Shown here in pieces: positions 53,958 to 62,025 of a stretch of 64,000 nt of DNA (the first letter of the stretch is position 1; every line of letters starts with the position of its first letter). Source of the stretch: Mycobacterium sp. UM_WGJ (GTDB taxonomy: Bacteria > Actinomycetota > Actinomycetes > Mycobacteriales > Mycobacteriaceae); the NCBI RefSeq assembly GCF_000455125.1, contig NZ_AUWR01000014.1, positions 1 to 64,000 of the forward strand. The letters run 5' to 3'. Made by a program: the position numbers and the translations under genes. The notes under the pieces are model-generated. The model saw nothing but the letters and a program-made list of their open reading frames with translations. It made no database searches and was not told where the DNA came from.

Positions 53958-54904
53958 AAGATAGAGAAATCGAAGCGAGTGATCCAGTCGCAACGTGTTT
54001 CATCAGCTACAACCATGCGGACAAGCCGCTTGCCGAAGCCTTGGCTGAAGGCCTTAGAAAAGCTGGCTACCGGGTCTGGATTGACAGCGGCGAGCTCCGG
54101 GTGGGAGACAGCCTCGTGGCTGTGATCAGCAGTGCTATAGAACAAGTCGACTTCCTTGTGGCCCTGGTGAGCTCAGCGTCGGTCGAAAGCAACTGGTGCC
54201 AAAAAGAAATCTCGCTGGCTATGACGGGTGAGATTGCACAGAAGGGCATCACGGTCCTGCCTTGCCAAGTCGGTGGTGTGGCGATGCCGGCAACTCTCGC
54301 GGACAAGCTCTACCTGCAAATCAACCCGGATATGATCGCTGAGGCCGTCGCAACGCTGGATCGTGACATGAAGCGTCATTTGGTGCCCTCGGCTCCATTG
54401 CCTTTACGAAAGCGTGGGCAGGCGGGACCACGGCGGTCCGCGACTCAGGCCGCTGTTCCCCCGAAACGAACTGCGTCGACGTTCAACCCACACATTCCGG
54501 TCACAATTGCGGGTGTCGATGCTCAACGCGTTGGAAAGCCACGTAACGACGGAACTCGCGGAAGCGCCCTCTACACAGTGCCTTTCACTCTGTCGACCGC
54601 ACCCGACGGCGCATGGTGCGAGCTATTCGTTCAACACTGGAACCAGCCACCGCGCTTCACGACCATGCACCGACCGGGAAACGCCTCGGTCTCCGGTGAC
54701 CGGATCATCCTCACCGGAACGACGATGGACGAGGTAGAGAAATATCACGTCGAGACACTTCGGTTGGTTATCGAGACAACCAACCGGGACCGCCTGGCGC
54801 TCGCACAACGTCAGGAGCGCGAACGCCAGGCTGAGATCGCGCGTTCAGACGAGCATCAAAAGTCGGTCGACGAGATCGCCCAGCGACTCAAATTCGACCA
54901 ATAG
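53954..54904 (+). CDS. TIR-domain protein with novel C-terminal region
   Basis: In this 316-aa protein an N-terminal TIR domain (about residues 13-145) starts ATCFISYNHADKPLAEALAEG and has the candidate NADase glutamate E85 in SNWCQKEIS. Residues 150-185 form a Pro/Arg-rich linker. Residues 187-283 make a beta-rich domain with paired Trp (APDGAWCELFVQHWNQPPRF) that I do not recognise, ending in a charged helix. Bacterial TIR proteins in defence degrade NAD+ or make signalling nucleotides on infection. As the last cargo gene it may be a second, abortive layer behind restriction. Confidence 0.85.
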   Translation: MKDREIEASDPVATCFISYNHADKPLAEALAEGLRKAGYRVWIDSGELRVGDSLVAVISSAIEQVDFLVALVSSASVESNWCQKEISLAMTGEIAQKGITVLPCQVGGVAMPATLADKLYLQINPDMIAEAVATLDRDMKRHLVPSAPLPLRKRGQAGPRRSATQAAVPPKRTASTFNPHIPVTIAGVDAQRVGKPRNDGTRGSALYTVPFTLSTAPDGAWCELFVQHWNQPPRFTTMHRPGNASVSGDRIILTGTTMDEVEKYHVETLRLVIETTNRDRLALAQRQERERQAEIARSDEHQKSVDEIAQRLKFDQ

Positions 54905-54981
54905 ATCTGATCAGTGATCGCCTGAGCCAGGTGGGCATTGTCCCTCGCTGAACCTCGTCCTGTGCACCGCCGTGCGTTTGG

Positions 54982-55076
54982 AACCGCCAATTAGATTGAG
55001 ACATAACAGCCTTTAGCGGTGTCAAAATTACTGACGGTTACCAGCACCTGGCCGCCAACTACATTGAGACCGGACA
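54982..55076 (-). repeat. Right transposon end with two inverted TnsB-binding-type repeats
   Basis: On the minus strand the sites at 55050-55070 and 54982-55002 both read GTCTCAATnTAnTTGGCGG, opposite in orientation to the left-end sites. Six bases (CGGACA on the plus strand) lie between the outer site and the terminus at 55076, the same distance as at the left end. Confidence 0.88.
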
Positions 55077-55081
55077 AGAAA
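55077..55081 (+). repeat. Target site duplication AGAAA (right)
   Basis: An exact copy of the left flank at 39080-39084, directly after the terminal CA of the element. Confidence 0.85.
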
Positions 55082-55171
55082 AATGCTGCCTGCCGCTGCT
55101 AAACCGCTGTGCTACAGCATGTTTCATTGACACCGTTTCGCAGCCGGCGTGCGTGGTTTGCGGCCAAGCGG

Positions 55172-55600
55172 CTACGGCGCTGCCAAGTCCCACGGATTGA
55201 TGAGTTCGACGCCGGTGTCAACGAAGTCACTGACGTTGCGCGTCGCAAGTCCGGCGTTCCAGTTGCGGCAAATTGCGGCGATCTGCCCATCGGCCATACT
55301 GATCTGGAACCCGCTACGCTCCCGGTCAGCAACGATTTCCGCATAGTGGGTTGCAGCCAGCGCGTCGAATGGCAAAATCCTGTCCCGGAAATCCTCCGCC
55401 AGCAGTCCGTCGACCTTTACGCGAAGCTCCCGTCTGCGTCGCCCGTTCGGCAATCGGGCGACGCCGTACATCAGTTCGGCCGCCGTCACGGCAGTCAGCA
55501 ATATGTCGGACGCATCCAAACTGTCGACCCAACTAGCGACACCAGGTTCCGGTGCCGCGCGCATGAGCTCCGAGACGACGTTGGTGTCCAAGACGATCAT
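55172..55600 (-). CDS. PIN-domain toxin (VapC/FitB type)
   Basis: The 142-aa PIN ribonuclease has D5 in MIVLDTNVVSEL, E42 in TAAELMYGVARL and later acidic residues in SMADGQIAAI and TRNVSDF. The FitB-like pattern (VSELMR, WVDSLD) marks the subgroup. It cleaves RNA, often tRNA or rRNA, when free of antitoxin. It overlaps the antitoxin gene by ATGA (55597-55600). It lies just outside the right end of the transposon. Confidence 0.9.
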   Translation of the reverse strand: MIVLDTNVVSELMRAAPEPGVASWVDSLDASDILLTAVTAAELMYGVARLPNGRRRRELRVKVDGLLAEDFRDRILPFDALAATHYAEIVADRERSGFQISMADGQIAAICRNWNAGLATRNVSDFVDTGVELINPWDLAAP

Positions 55601-55842
55601 TCGTCAAGGACCGCAGCACGTGGACGCTCGGTCCGGCTGGGCAGGTCAAGCTCCACACCCCCAGTACCCGAGAAACGCTGCCGAATCCGCGTTGCCATCC
55701 CAGGACCGCCCACAGGGCGTTCCAATGCCGTGCGCAAGATCTCGCGCACCTCTGATTCCATCGACCGGCCGTGCTCTGCTGCGCGAACACGCAGTGCCGC
55801 TTTGAGCTCGTCGTCGAAATCACGAATCGTCAAGGTCGCCAT
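55597..55842 (-). CDS. Arc/FitA-type antitoxin
   Basis: The 81-aa antitoxin opens with the ribbon-helix-helix FitA/VapB pattern (MATLTIRDFDDELKAALRVRAAEHGRSMESEVREIL), which binds the operator. A C-terminal tail follows that should block the PIN active site. It overlaps the toxin gene by 4 bp and precedes it, the standard order. Confidence 0.9.
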   Translation of the reverse strand: MATLTIRDFDDELKAALRVRAAEHGRSMESEVREILRTALERPVGGPGMATRIRQRFSGTGGVELDLPSRTERPRAAVLDE

Positions 55843-55845
55843 CAG

Positions 55846-56391
55846 TCACCCCTCGCCCATTGCTTGCATTGCTGTCAATGCTAGCAGATTGTCGGCACCT
55901 GGCGCGTTTTCAACTAGCAGGTGCTTCTCGATCTCCGTTCGGTCAGCCTGAAGGATTGCCGCGAGTCGGGCTGTGACCTCCGGCAGCACGGCCATGTCGG
56001 TGTGTGCCTGGAACGCGCTAATCACCCCATCGAAGATGCCCTTCAACAATCCACCCCACACCGGTTGTCGCCCGTCGGCTGGCCGGATCTTGACTCTGAC
56101 GGCGAATGGCGTCGCGACCCCACTTCCAAAGCCGTTCGGCTCAATCTGTTCGCGAGCTCGTGCCAGAGCCAGCCACACGCGTGCCAGCTTGGTGTGATCC
56201 TGCGTTTCTTCCACGGTCCCCCGCGGGGGTTCTGACCACTGATCGTTCGACAACCGGCGTGATGCAGGCGCGCTTGGGTCGGACTGTGACCGCGCGAGAT
56301 ATTGATTACGTAGCCATCGCGGTGGGCAGCGAGCCACGCGAGATAGCCGACGTCATCGTCTCGGAACTCAATGACCCGTGGTATATGGCCA
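55846..56391 (-). pseudogene. Frameshifted or chimeric remnant of a conserved hypothetical gene
   Basis: Two reading frames each look protein-like in part. From about 56391 to 56220 one minus frame gives VIEFRDDDVGYLAWLAAHRD and then GYVINISRGHSPTQARLHHA, reminiscent of a small domain found in actinobacterial hypothetical proteins. It loses sense after GPW. From about 56230 to 55846 another frame gives RVWLALARAREQIEPNGFGS and a good helical C-terminus. The second frame alone is open as an ATG ORF from 56337. No start codon is found for the first. The simplest reading is a frameshifted or fused relic. Confidence 0.45.
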
Positions 56392-56717
56392 CACTATGCC
56401 TCCACCCACCGACAGAAGGTTCACTACGGAAACGAGCAGGCTGCCCGTCCAATCCCCGCCGATCGCCTGCTCAAGACGGCTGGTGCCAACCACTTGGTGG
56501 CGCCGCCAGCAAATAGCAGAGCCAGCGCTTCGCTTTCGCAGACCCCGGACCGCCAAGAGATCGCTTCTAGACCCGCCCCTCGCCTATCGCCCGCCGTCGA
56601 TGAACCGGCCCGAACCGCGGAGGAATGACGAATACAGTGCAATCCAATAGCAATCGGCTATGCGCACCAAGTGCGGCCTCGCGACTCAGGGTCCCCCGGC
56701 TGGGTGGACACTAGGGC
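56392..56717. other. Stretch without a supported gene
   Basis: Several short overlapping frames occur on both strands but none shows domain-like sequence or a good start. The stretch probably holds the yaeQ promoter and decayed flanks of the remnant to its left. Confidence 0.5.
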
Positions 56718-57269
56718 GTGGCCCTTTCTGCGACGGTATTCAAAGTCGAACTTGGCGTCTCCGATGTCGATCACGGTTACTACGCCGATCACACGCTGAC
56801 CGTGGCCCGTCATCCCAGTGAGACCGATGAGCGGATGGTAGTGCGGTTGTTGGCGTTTGGGCTGCGCGCACACCGACTCGGCGACGTCGACGGTGAGTTG
56901 GCGTTCGGGGCGGGCTTGTCCACCCCTGGCGTACCCGACTTGCGGCTCACCGACTACACCGGCCGGATCCTGGAGTGGATCAACGTCGGCCAGCCCGACG
57001 AACGTGCCTTGGCCAAAGCAGCCAACCAGGCCGAACAGGTGCTGCTGTTCCCGTTCGCCGCCGGCGTGGCCACCTGGTGGCGCACCGTCGGCCCCAAGGT
57101 GGCGGGCCTGCCGAACTTGTCGGTGGTGCAGATACCGCACGCGCCGGTGCAGCAACTGGCTCAGACGGTCGATAGACGGGTCTCGGCGCAGGTAATGGTG
57201 ATGGAAAGCCAGGTGACGATGACCGTGTGCGGTGTCGACGTCACCTTCACGCCCGAACCGTTGGAGTGA
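56718..57269 (+). CDS. YaeQ family protein
   Basis: The 183-aa protein matches the YaeQ family (PD-(D/E)xK-like fold of unknown function). Characteristic parts are MALSATVFKVELGVSDVDHG, YADHTLTVARHPSETDERM, LTDYTGRILEWINVGQPDE and the C-terminal VTMTVCGVDVTFTPEPLE. Length is typical. The GTG start yields the canonical N-terminus. It probably has its own promoter within the preceding non-coding stretch. Confidence 0.9.
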   Translation: MALSATVFKVELGVSDVDHGYYADHTLTVARHPSETDERMVVRLLAFGLRAHRLGDVDGELAFGAGLSTPGVPDLRLTDYTGRILEWINVGQPDERALAKAANQAEQVLLFPFAAGVATWWRTVGPKVAGLPNLSVVQIPHAPVQQLAQTVDRRVSAQVMVMESQVTMTVCGVDVTFTPEPLE

Positions 57270-57338
57270 ACGAGCCGCAGGCACGTAGACGGCCTGCCGT
57301 CTCTCGGGCTGTGATCCTGCCCCCCGTAGGCTCGCTGC

Positions 57339-57548
57339 ATGCACGAAGTGACTCTGGCCGGCGCCGCAGAAGCCGCGACGCTGACAGTGGGACTGTCGGT
57401 CTATGCGGCGTTGATGCTCGTCAGCATCGCGGTGGCGATCGACAGCGCCCGCCGACACCGACGACGCCGCACGATCTACTCCGCGGTGACGGTTGGGATA
57501 CTCATCCTGGGCGGGCTGGTTGCGGCGATTTTCAGCAGCATCGCGTGA
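57339..57548 (+). CDS. Small two-helix membrane protein
   Basis: The 69-aa protein has two hydrophobic segments (about residues 13-33 and 47-66) joined by a very basic loop (DSARRHRRRRTIYS), giving an N-out/C-out hairpin by the positive-inside rule. No family is recognised. Confidence 0.6.
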   Translation: MHEVTLAGAAEAATLTVGLSVYAALMLVSIAVAIDSARRHRRRRTIYSAVTVGILILGGLVAAIFSSIA

Positions 57549-57604
57549 ACCTGGCGGCCGTGGCGCACGCGTCTCGGCTCCGCCGGTCCCGCCCTGATCC
57601 CCGG

Positions 57605-57751
57605 CTACTCATCCTCAGCATCGTCACGGTGCGCGGCCTCGATCACCTCTGGCGGTACCGGCCTCTGCAGCCACACCCGCATCCGTAGCAACCCGCCGGT
57701 GATCGTCCCTACGGCAAGGAGGGCAACGATGATCCACAGCGCCAGCGACAT
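57605..57751 (-). CDS. Very small single-helix membrane protein
   Basis: The 48-aa product has one helix (residues 3-24, LALWIIVALLAVGTITGGLLRM) and an acidic tail ending DDAEDE. The ATG at 57751 has GGGGGAGA about 8 nt upstream; the longer open frame to 57994 upstream is low-quality. Function is unknown. Confidence 0.55.
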   Translation of the reverse strand: MSLALWIIVALLAVGTITGGLLRMRVWLQRPVPPEVIEAAHRDDAEDE

Positions 57752-57800
57752 GCAGCAATTCTCCCCCTGGCCCAGGCGATATGAGGCGATATCTTCAGCT

Positions 57801-58724
57801 CTACTCTTTCGCGATGAGGTGTTGGCGCGCCCACTCCTCAGTGGTCGTGGTCGGGATACCGCGGGTGGCGTTGAACGTACCGTCCTTCGGCCACGCGACG
57901 CCTTTGCCCTGAGCGAACACCGCACGATACTTCCGTAGGCCGTCGTCGGGGTTTCGGTCGCGGTCGTGCAGTAGCTGCGCGACGGTCCATTCATTGCCGG
58001 TCACGGGGGCTCCCGTAGTCCGTCCGACGATCTCGGCGAGTTCGCGGTAGGTGATCGTGTCGCCGGCGACGTAGACGACCTGGTTCGCGATACGCGGGCG
58101 GGCCTGGATGATCTCCGCGGTGAGTACGCCGATGTCCTCCGGAGTGGTGACGGTGACTTCGGTGTCCCAATTGCCCAGCGCGTTAACGGTATTGGTGGTG
58201 AGGTCGACGACTCCGAAATCGGGTTCGAACAGGAAGCTGGTGAACATGCCGGTCGACACGATCACCCATTCGGTGGCGCTCTGGGCGCGCAGCATGTCGC
58301 GAACGTCGAGTTGCTCGTCGAACAGGTCTTGGGGGCTGCCGCGTCCGATGGCGTCGTAGTCGGCGCCGAACTGCCACGGGAAGTATCGCGGAACCCGCGC
58401 CGCCAACGCGGCCTCGGTGATCTTGCGCTGGGTCCCCGCTCCCGCCGCGAAACCGATGCAGCTCACCACCGTGTGGAACTGTCCCAGCACCGTGGACAGC
58501 TCAGCCGCCGACGCCGTCGCAACGTCGGCCTCAACGATTCCGACCCCGCGGGCCGAGAACTCGTCGCGTAGCTGGGCATGCCGGGCTGTGTCCGACGGCC
58601 GAAGCAGTACCGTCACCGCCGGCGCGTCGGTCCGGTCGGTCAGTGCGGTGACAACGTTGCCGCCGAGTTCGCCGGCCCCGATGACGAGAATCCTCCCCCG
58701 ATGTGATGACTGCTCAAAGGCCAT
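57801..58724 (-). CDS. NmrA-like / isoflavone-reductase-type NAD(P)-binding protein
   Basis: The 307-aa atypical SDR has GRILVIGAGELGGNVVTAL at the N-terminus (GxxGxxG dinucleotide loop). A central YFPWQFGADYDAIGRG follows and an NmrA-type C-terminal region (TYRELAEIVGRTTGAPV). Members are redox sensors or aromatic alcohol reductases. The ATG at 58724 follows GAGGGG. It is divergent from the RibD-domain gene. Confidence 0.85.
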   Translation of the reverse strand: MAFEQSSHRGRILVIGAGELGGNVVTALTDRTDAPAVTVLLRPSDTARHAQLRDEFSARGVGIVEADVATASAAELSTVLGQFHTVVSCIGFAAGAGTQRKITEAALAARVPRYFPWQFGADYDAIGRGSPQDLFDEQLDVRDMLRAQSATEWVIVSTGMFTSFLFEPDFGVVDLTTNTVNALGNWDTEVTVTTPEDIGVLTAEIIQARPRIANQVVYVAGDTITYRELAEIVGRTTGAPVTGNEWTVAQLLHDRDRNPDDGLRKYRAVFAQGKGVAWPKDGTFNATRGIPTTTTEEWARQHLIAKE

Positions 58725-58862
58725 AACCCCTCCGCGGCGCAGATCCGTTCGCGAATGCGAACGCCTCGCCATAACAACCCGCTACAGCGCAGCATTCCCG
58801 GCTAACCGCTGGCCGGCTCCGGCGCGTCGCCACGAGTAGCGCGCCGGTGCACACTGATCCCC

Positions 58863-59429
58863 ATGGGCAGACTCATCTACGGCTTCACCGTGTCGGTGGA
58901 CGGCTACATCGCTGACGCACACGGCAGCATCGACTGGAGCGAACCGAGCGACGAACTGCACCAGTACTGGAACGACTTCGAGCGAGAAACCGCGCTGTCG
59001 TTCTACGGACGGCGGCTCTACGAACTGATGTCCGCCTACTGGCCGACCGCCGACGAGGACCCGGACGCTCCACCGTTGATCGTCGACTTCGCCCACATCT
59101 GGCGCGCCATGCCCAAGGTCGTGTTCTCACGGACCCTGGAGTCAGTCGACTGGAATTCCCGACTGGAGCGCGGCGACCCGGTCGAGGTGGTGACGAAGCT
59201 GAAGGCCCAAACCGACGGCAACTTGGAAGTGGCCGGCGCGACGCTGGCCGCACCGATCGTGCAGGCCGGACTGGTGGACGAGTACCGGATCGTGATCGCC
59301 CCCACCGCCGTGGGCGGCGGGACGCCGTTCTTCCCGGGCCTGCCATCGTGGGTCTCGCTGCGGCTGCTGGAAAACCGCACCTTCCCCGGTGGCACGGTCC
59401 TGCTGCGCTACGAGGCGAAGCACGACTGA
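58863..59429 (+). CDS. Dihydrofolate reductase/RibD C-terminal domain protein
   Basis: The 188-aa protein has the RibD_C/DHFR fold: LIYGFTVSVDGYIADAHGSI at the start, RRLYELMSAYWP, then KVVFSRTLESVDWNSRL and a C-terminal VDEYRIVIAPTAVGGGTPFFPGL. Such stand-alone proteins bind NADPH and reduce unidentified substrates. Length fits the family. Confidence 0.9.
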   Translation: MGRLIYGFTVSVDGYIADAHGSIDWSEPSDELHQYWNDFERETALSFYGRRLYELMSAYWPTADEDPDAPPLIVDFAHIWRAMPKVVFSRTLESVDWNSRLERGDPVEVVTKLKAQTDGNLEVAGATLAAPIVQAGLVDEYRIVIAPTAVGGGTPFFPGLPSWVSLRLLENRTFPGGTVLLRYEAKHD

Positions 59430-59555
59430 ACGGATCGAAGAATCGCCGCTAGGCCCACCGCCACCGGCATTACCCACTGCCGTTGTCTCCGGAGACTTGT
59501 CAAACCCCCACCAACCACCAACAACTAGACCGGCCGCGAGTGCGTCCACAGTCCG

Positions 59556-59984
59556 CTACGTGCAGCGAAACTGCCTGTTGAGCATGCAATTCACCGGTGG
59601 TGAGTACGTCCCGGACAGCACGCCTCGGAAACCACCGGTAGCGGATCCGCCCGGCGCGATGATCCGATTCCAATTCACCGGAGCCAGCACATAGTGCGTG
59701 CCGGATCGGCCAACGGTGCTGCTCCACGCGTGCGAGATGGATTCATTGGCCGGCAGATCGAATTCAAGGCGCCAATCGGTCATCGGCACCGCACTCCAGT
59801 TGGTGATGGTGAAGCGGGCGATGAAGCCGGTCTGCCATGTCGAAGTCACCGACAACGTCGCGGTGGCCGCAGCCGCATGAGCCACGGCGGTGGTAGCGAA
59901 TCCGAGGATCACCACCATCGCTGCCGCCACAGCAAGGTGAAGCGCTGTGCACCAGCGCTTCACGTGACTGCGGAATACGGCCAT
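59556..59984 (-). CDS. Secreted CBM2 carbohydrate-binding protein (Rv1987-like)
   Basis: The 142-aa exported protein has a signal peptide (about residues 1-39, ending AVAHAAA) and a family 2 carbohydrate-binding module: LSVTSTWQTGFIARFTITNW, MTDWRLEFDLPANESI and APVNWNRIIAPGGSATGGFR. Three Trp residues suit binding to cellulose or chitin. It closely matches M. tuberculosis Rv1987. A GTG at 59996 is an alternative start. No catalytic domain is attached, so it is a pure binding protein. Confidence 0.9.
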   Translation of the reverse strand: MAVFRSHVKRWCTALHLAVAAAMVVILGFATTAVAHAAAATATLSVTSTWQTGFIARFTITNWSAVPMTDWRLEFDLPANESISHAWSSTVGRSGTHYVLAPVNWNRIIAPGGSATGGFRGVLSGTYSPPVNCMLNRQFRCT

Positions 59985-60180
59985 AGCAGCCAACACTAAA
60001 GCCGAACGGGCATCGTCGTCCCTGTCGCCGCCGGTAGCCTGCAGGACCTTTGCTCAACTGAAACCGTCACGTGACGTCGCTCGACGTCGTCACAGATTCC
60101 GTCCCCGGTCCCCACCGGACCTCCAAGAGGGCTACCGTTGCGCAGGGGCGAGATCGCCGTCCGCGACAAGGAGCACCGAC

Positions 60181-60981
60181 ATGTTGAAGTACGAGATCCA
60201 TGGAACCGGTGAGCCCTTGGTGCTGGTCCACGGGATCACGCACCGCAGGCAGGCCTGGTATCCGGTGCTGGAGCACCTGACCGATCACCGCACCGTCGTG
60301 CTCTTCGATCTGCCCGGCCACGGCGAATCGCATGACTTTGTGGTGCGCAACGACGACGTACAGGGAACCCTGCGCGAAGAACTGGTCGGGCTCTTGGACC
60401 AGCTGGGGCTCGAGCGTCCGCACATCGCCGGCAACTCTCTGGGCGGCCGGATCGCGATGGAGGCCGCCGCAGACAACCTGGTCTCGAGTGCGACGGTGTT
60501 GTCCCCCGCGGCTTACTGGCACAACGCCCTCGACTTCGCCTACATCCGGCTGGTCTTCACCTGCCTGACGACCAGCGCCCGCCTGCTGGCACCCGTGGTG
60601 CCGAGGCTCGCGCGTTCGCCGCGCGCGAGGCACATGATGGGTGGGGTGGTCTCCGCCCACCCCGAGCGGATCCCGGCCGACGAATTCGTGGGCGACCTCA
60701 ACGGCATGCGGCGGGCCATTCCCGCCATGAAGAAGATCTTCCCGGCAGCCAAAGTGTTCGACCGGGCGATCCCGGCCGACATTCCGGTCACCGTCGCATG
60801 GGCCGCACGTGACCGGATCCTGCTGCCCTACCAAGCGCGCATCGCCGAGAAGCGGCTGCCCCAGGCCCGCCACATTCGACTGCCCGGGTGCGGTCACGTG
60901 CCCATGGCCGACGACCCCGAGCTCGTCGCACGGGTCCTGCTGGAGGGCAGCGCTCCCAACGCGCGGGCCGAGGCCTCATAG
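60181..60981 (+). CDS. Alpha/beta hydrolase
   Basis: The 266-aa alpha/beta hydrolase has oxyanion HG (LVLVHGITHRRQAW), nucleophile GNSLGGRIAM (Ser at about residue 84), an Asp in WAARDRILLP and the C-terminal His in PGCGHVPMADDPE. Substrate unknown. ACAAGGAG lies about 5 nt before the ATG. Confidence 0.88.
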   Translation: MLKYEIHGTGEPLVLVHGITHRRQAWYPVLEHLTDHRTVVLFDLPGHGESHDFVVRNDDVQGTLREELVGLLDQLGLERPHIAGNSLGGRIAMEAAADNLVSSATVLSPAAYWHNALDFAYIRLVFTCLTTSARLLAPVVPRLARSPRARHMMGGVVSAHPERIPADEFVGDLNGMRRAIPAMKKIFPAAKVFDRAIPADIPVTVAWAARDRILLPYQARIAEKRLPQARHIRLPGCGHVPMADDPELVARVLLEGSAPNARAEAS

Positions 60982-61031
60982 CACGCTCCTGGTGATCCAC
61001 GGTGCGGGCGGCGCGGGTGCTTGAATAGGCC

Positions 61032-61955
61032 GTGGCCAACCGCATCCAATCCCTGCTCGGGGTTGCCTACCCCGTCGTCCAGGCCCCGATGACCTACATC
61101 GCGCGCGCCGAACTCGCCGCGGCGGTTTCCGAGGCGGGCGGGCTCGGTGTGATCGAGACCCTCACCCCCGAAGGCCGTGCCGACCTACAGCGGGTGCGTG
61201 AGCTGACCGACAAACCGGTGGCGGCCAACCTCATGATCCAGGGCTGGAAGAGCGACCTGTCGATTGTCGAGACCCTGACCGAAGCCGGCGTGCGCCACGT
61301 CTTCACCTCCGCCGGCGACCCGGCCTTGTTCACCAAACCGCTGCACGACGCCGGCATGACGGTGGTCCACGTGGTCGGCTCTCTCAAGGGCGCTCTCAAG
61401 GCCGCCGACGCCGGTGTCGACGCGCTGGTGGTCGAGGGCGTCGAAGGCGGCGGCTTCAAGTCACTGCTGGGCGCCTCGACCATGGTGCTGCTCCCCCTGG
61501 TCGCCGAAAACGTTGACCTGCCGATCATCGCCGCCGGCGGCATCTGCGATGCGCGCTCGGCTGCGGCGGCGCTGGTGCTGGGCGCCGAGGGCGTGCAGAT
61601 GGGCACCCGGATGCTGGCCAGCCACGAATCCGCGGTGCACGCGAACTTCAAGGACGCGATCGTGGCCGCCAACGATTCGGGCACTGTGCTGCTCGACGTT
61701 CCCGGAAATCCGACCATGCGGGTGCTGCGTACCGGGCTGGCCGCCAGAGTCGCTGCACACGAACCGGATTCACGGCTGCTGGGAAAGATCACCGAACTGT
61801 ACTTCGACGGCGACATGGAGGCCAGCGTCGCCAACACCGGCCAGGTGTCGTCCCGGATCATCGATCTTCTGCCGGTGGCCGAGATCATCCGTGGCACCTG
61901 GGACGAGATCGAAGCGGTGCTGGACGGCGCACGAGCACGAGCCGAAAGTTTGTGA
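61032..61955 (+). CDS. Nitronate monooxygenase family protein (2-nitropropane dioxygenase)
   Basis: The 307-aa FMN-dependent TIM-barrel enzyme has a family start (IQSLLGVAYPVVQAPMTYI). The GGLGVIETL segment, the VAGGICDAR-like IIAAGGICDARSAAAAL motif and VQMGTRMLASHESAVH form the phosphate site. It oxidises nitronates or related compounds. The GTG at 61032 is preceded by TTGAAT (61021-61026), suggesting a leaderless start. Confidence 0.88.
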   Translation: MANRIQSLLGVAYPVVQAPMTYIARAELAAAVSEAGGLGVIETLTPEGRADLQRVRELTDKPVAANLMIQGWKSDLSIVETLTEAGVRHVFTSAGDPALFTKPLHDAGMTVVHVVGSLKGALKAADAGVDALVVEGVEGGGFKSLLGASTMVLLPLVAENVDLPIIAAGGICDARSAAAALVLGAEGVQMGTRMLASHESAVHANFKDAIVAANDSGTVLLDVPGNPTMRVLRTGLAARVAAHEPDSRLLGKITELYFDGDMEASVANTGQVSSRIIDLLPVAEIIRGTWDEIEAVLDGARARAESL

Positions 61956-62025
61956 ACCTCGCCCGCAGATGAGCTCGAAGCGACCATGATCATGCAATGG
62001 TTCGCCAGCGTCGGTCGGTCGAGGC

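Larger units (their letters stand above)
39085..55076. mobile_element. Complete Tn7-like transposon carrying a defence cargo (15,992 bp)
   Basis: The limits are set by matching ends. The left end begins TGCCTT and the right end, read inward, TGTCCG, each running directly into a GTCTCAAT site, and both are bordered by AGAAA. Inside are tnsA, tnsB, tnsC and tniQ near the left end, then SNF2 helicase, mod, res, OLD nuclease and TIR genes, all on the plus strand. It lacks TnsE and any CRISPR-Cas component. The inserted site is intergenic, next to a toxin-antitoxin pair, not glmS. All genes look intact, so the element may still be mobile. Confidence 0.93.
54905..55171. other. Intergenic stretch with the right transposon end
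   Basis: No gene is seen between the TIR stop and the toxin gene. The stretch holds the right-end sites (54982-55002 and 55050-55070), the terminus at 55076 and the AGAAA duplicate. About 90 bp of flanking DNA follow before the convergent toxin gene. Confidence 0.8.

Noticed and set aside
39085-55076. A CRISPR-associated transposon
   Set aside because: No direct-repeat array and no Cas gene were found inside or near the element; the TniQ is accompanied only by TnsA, B and C.
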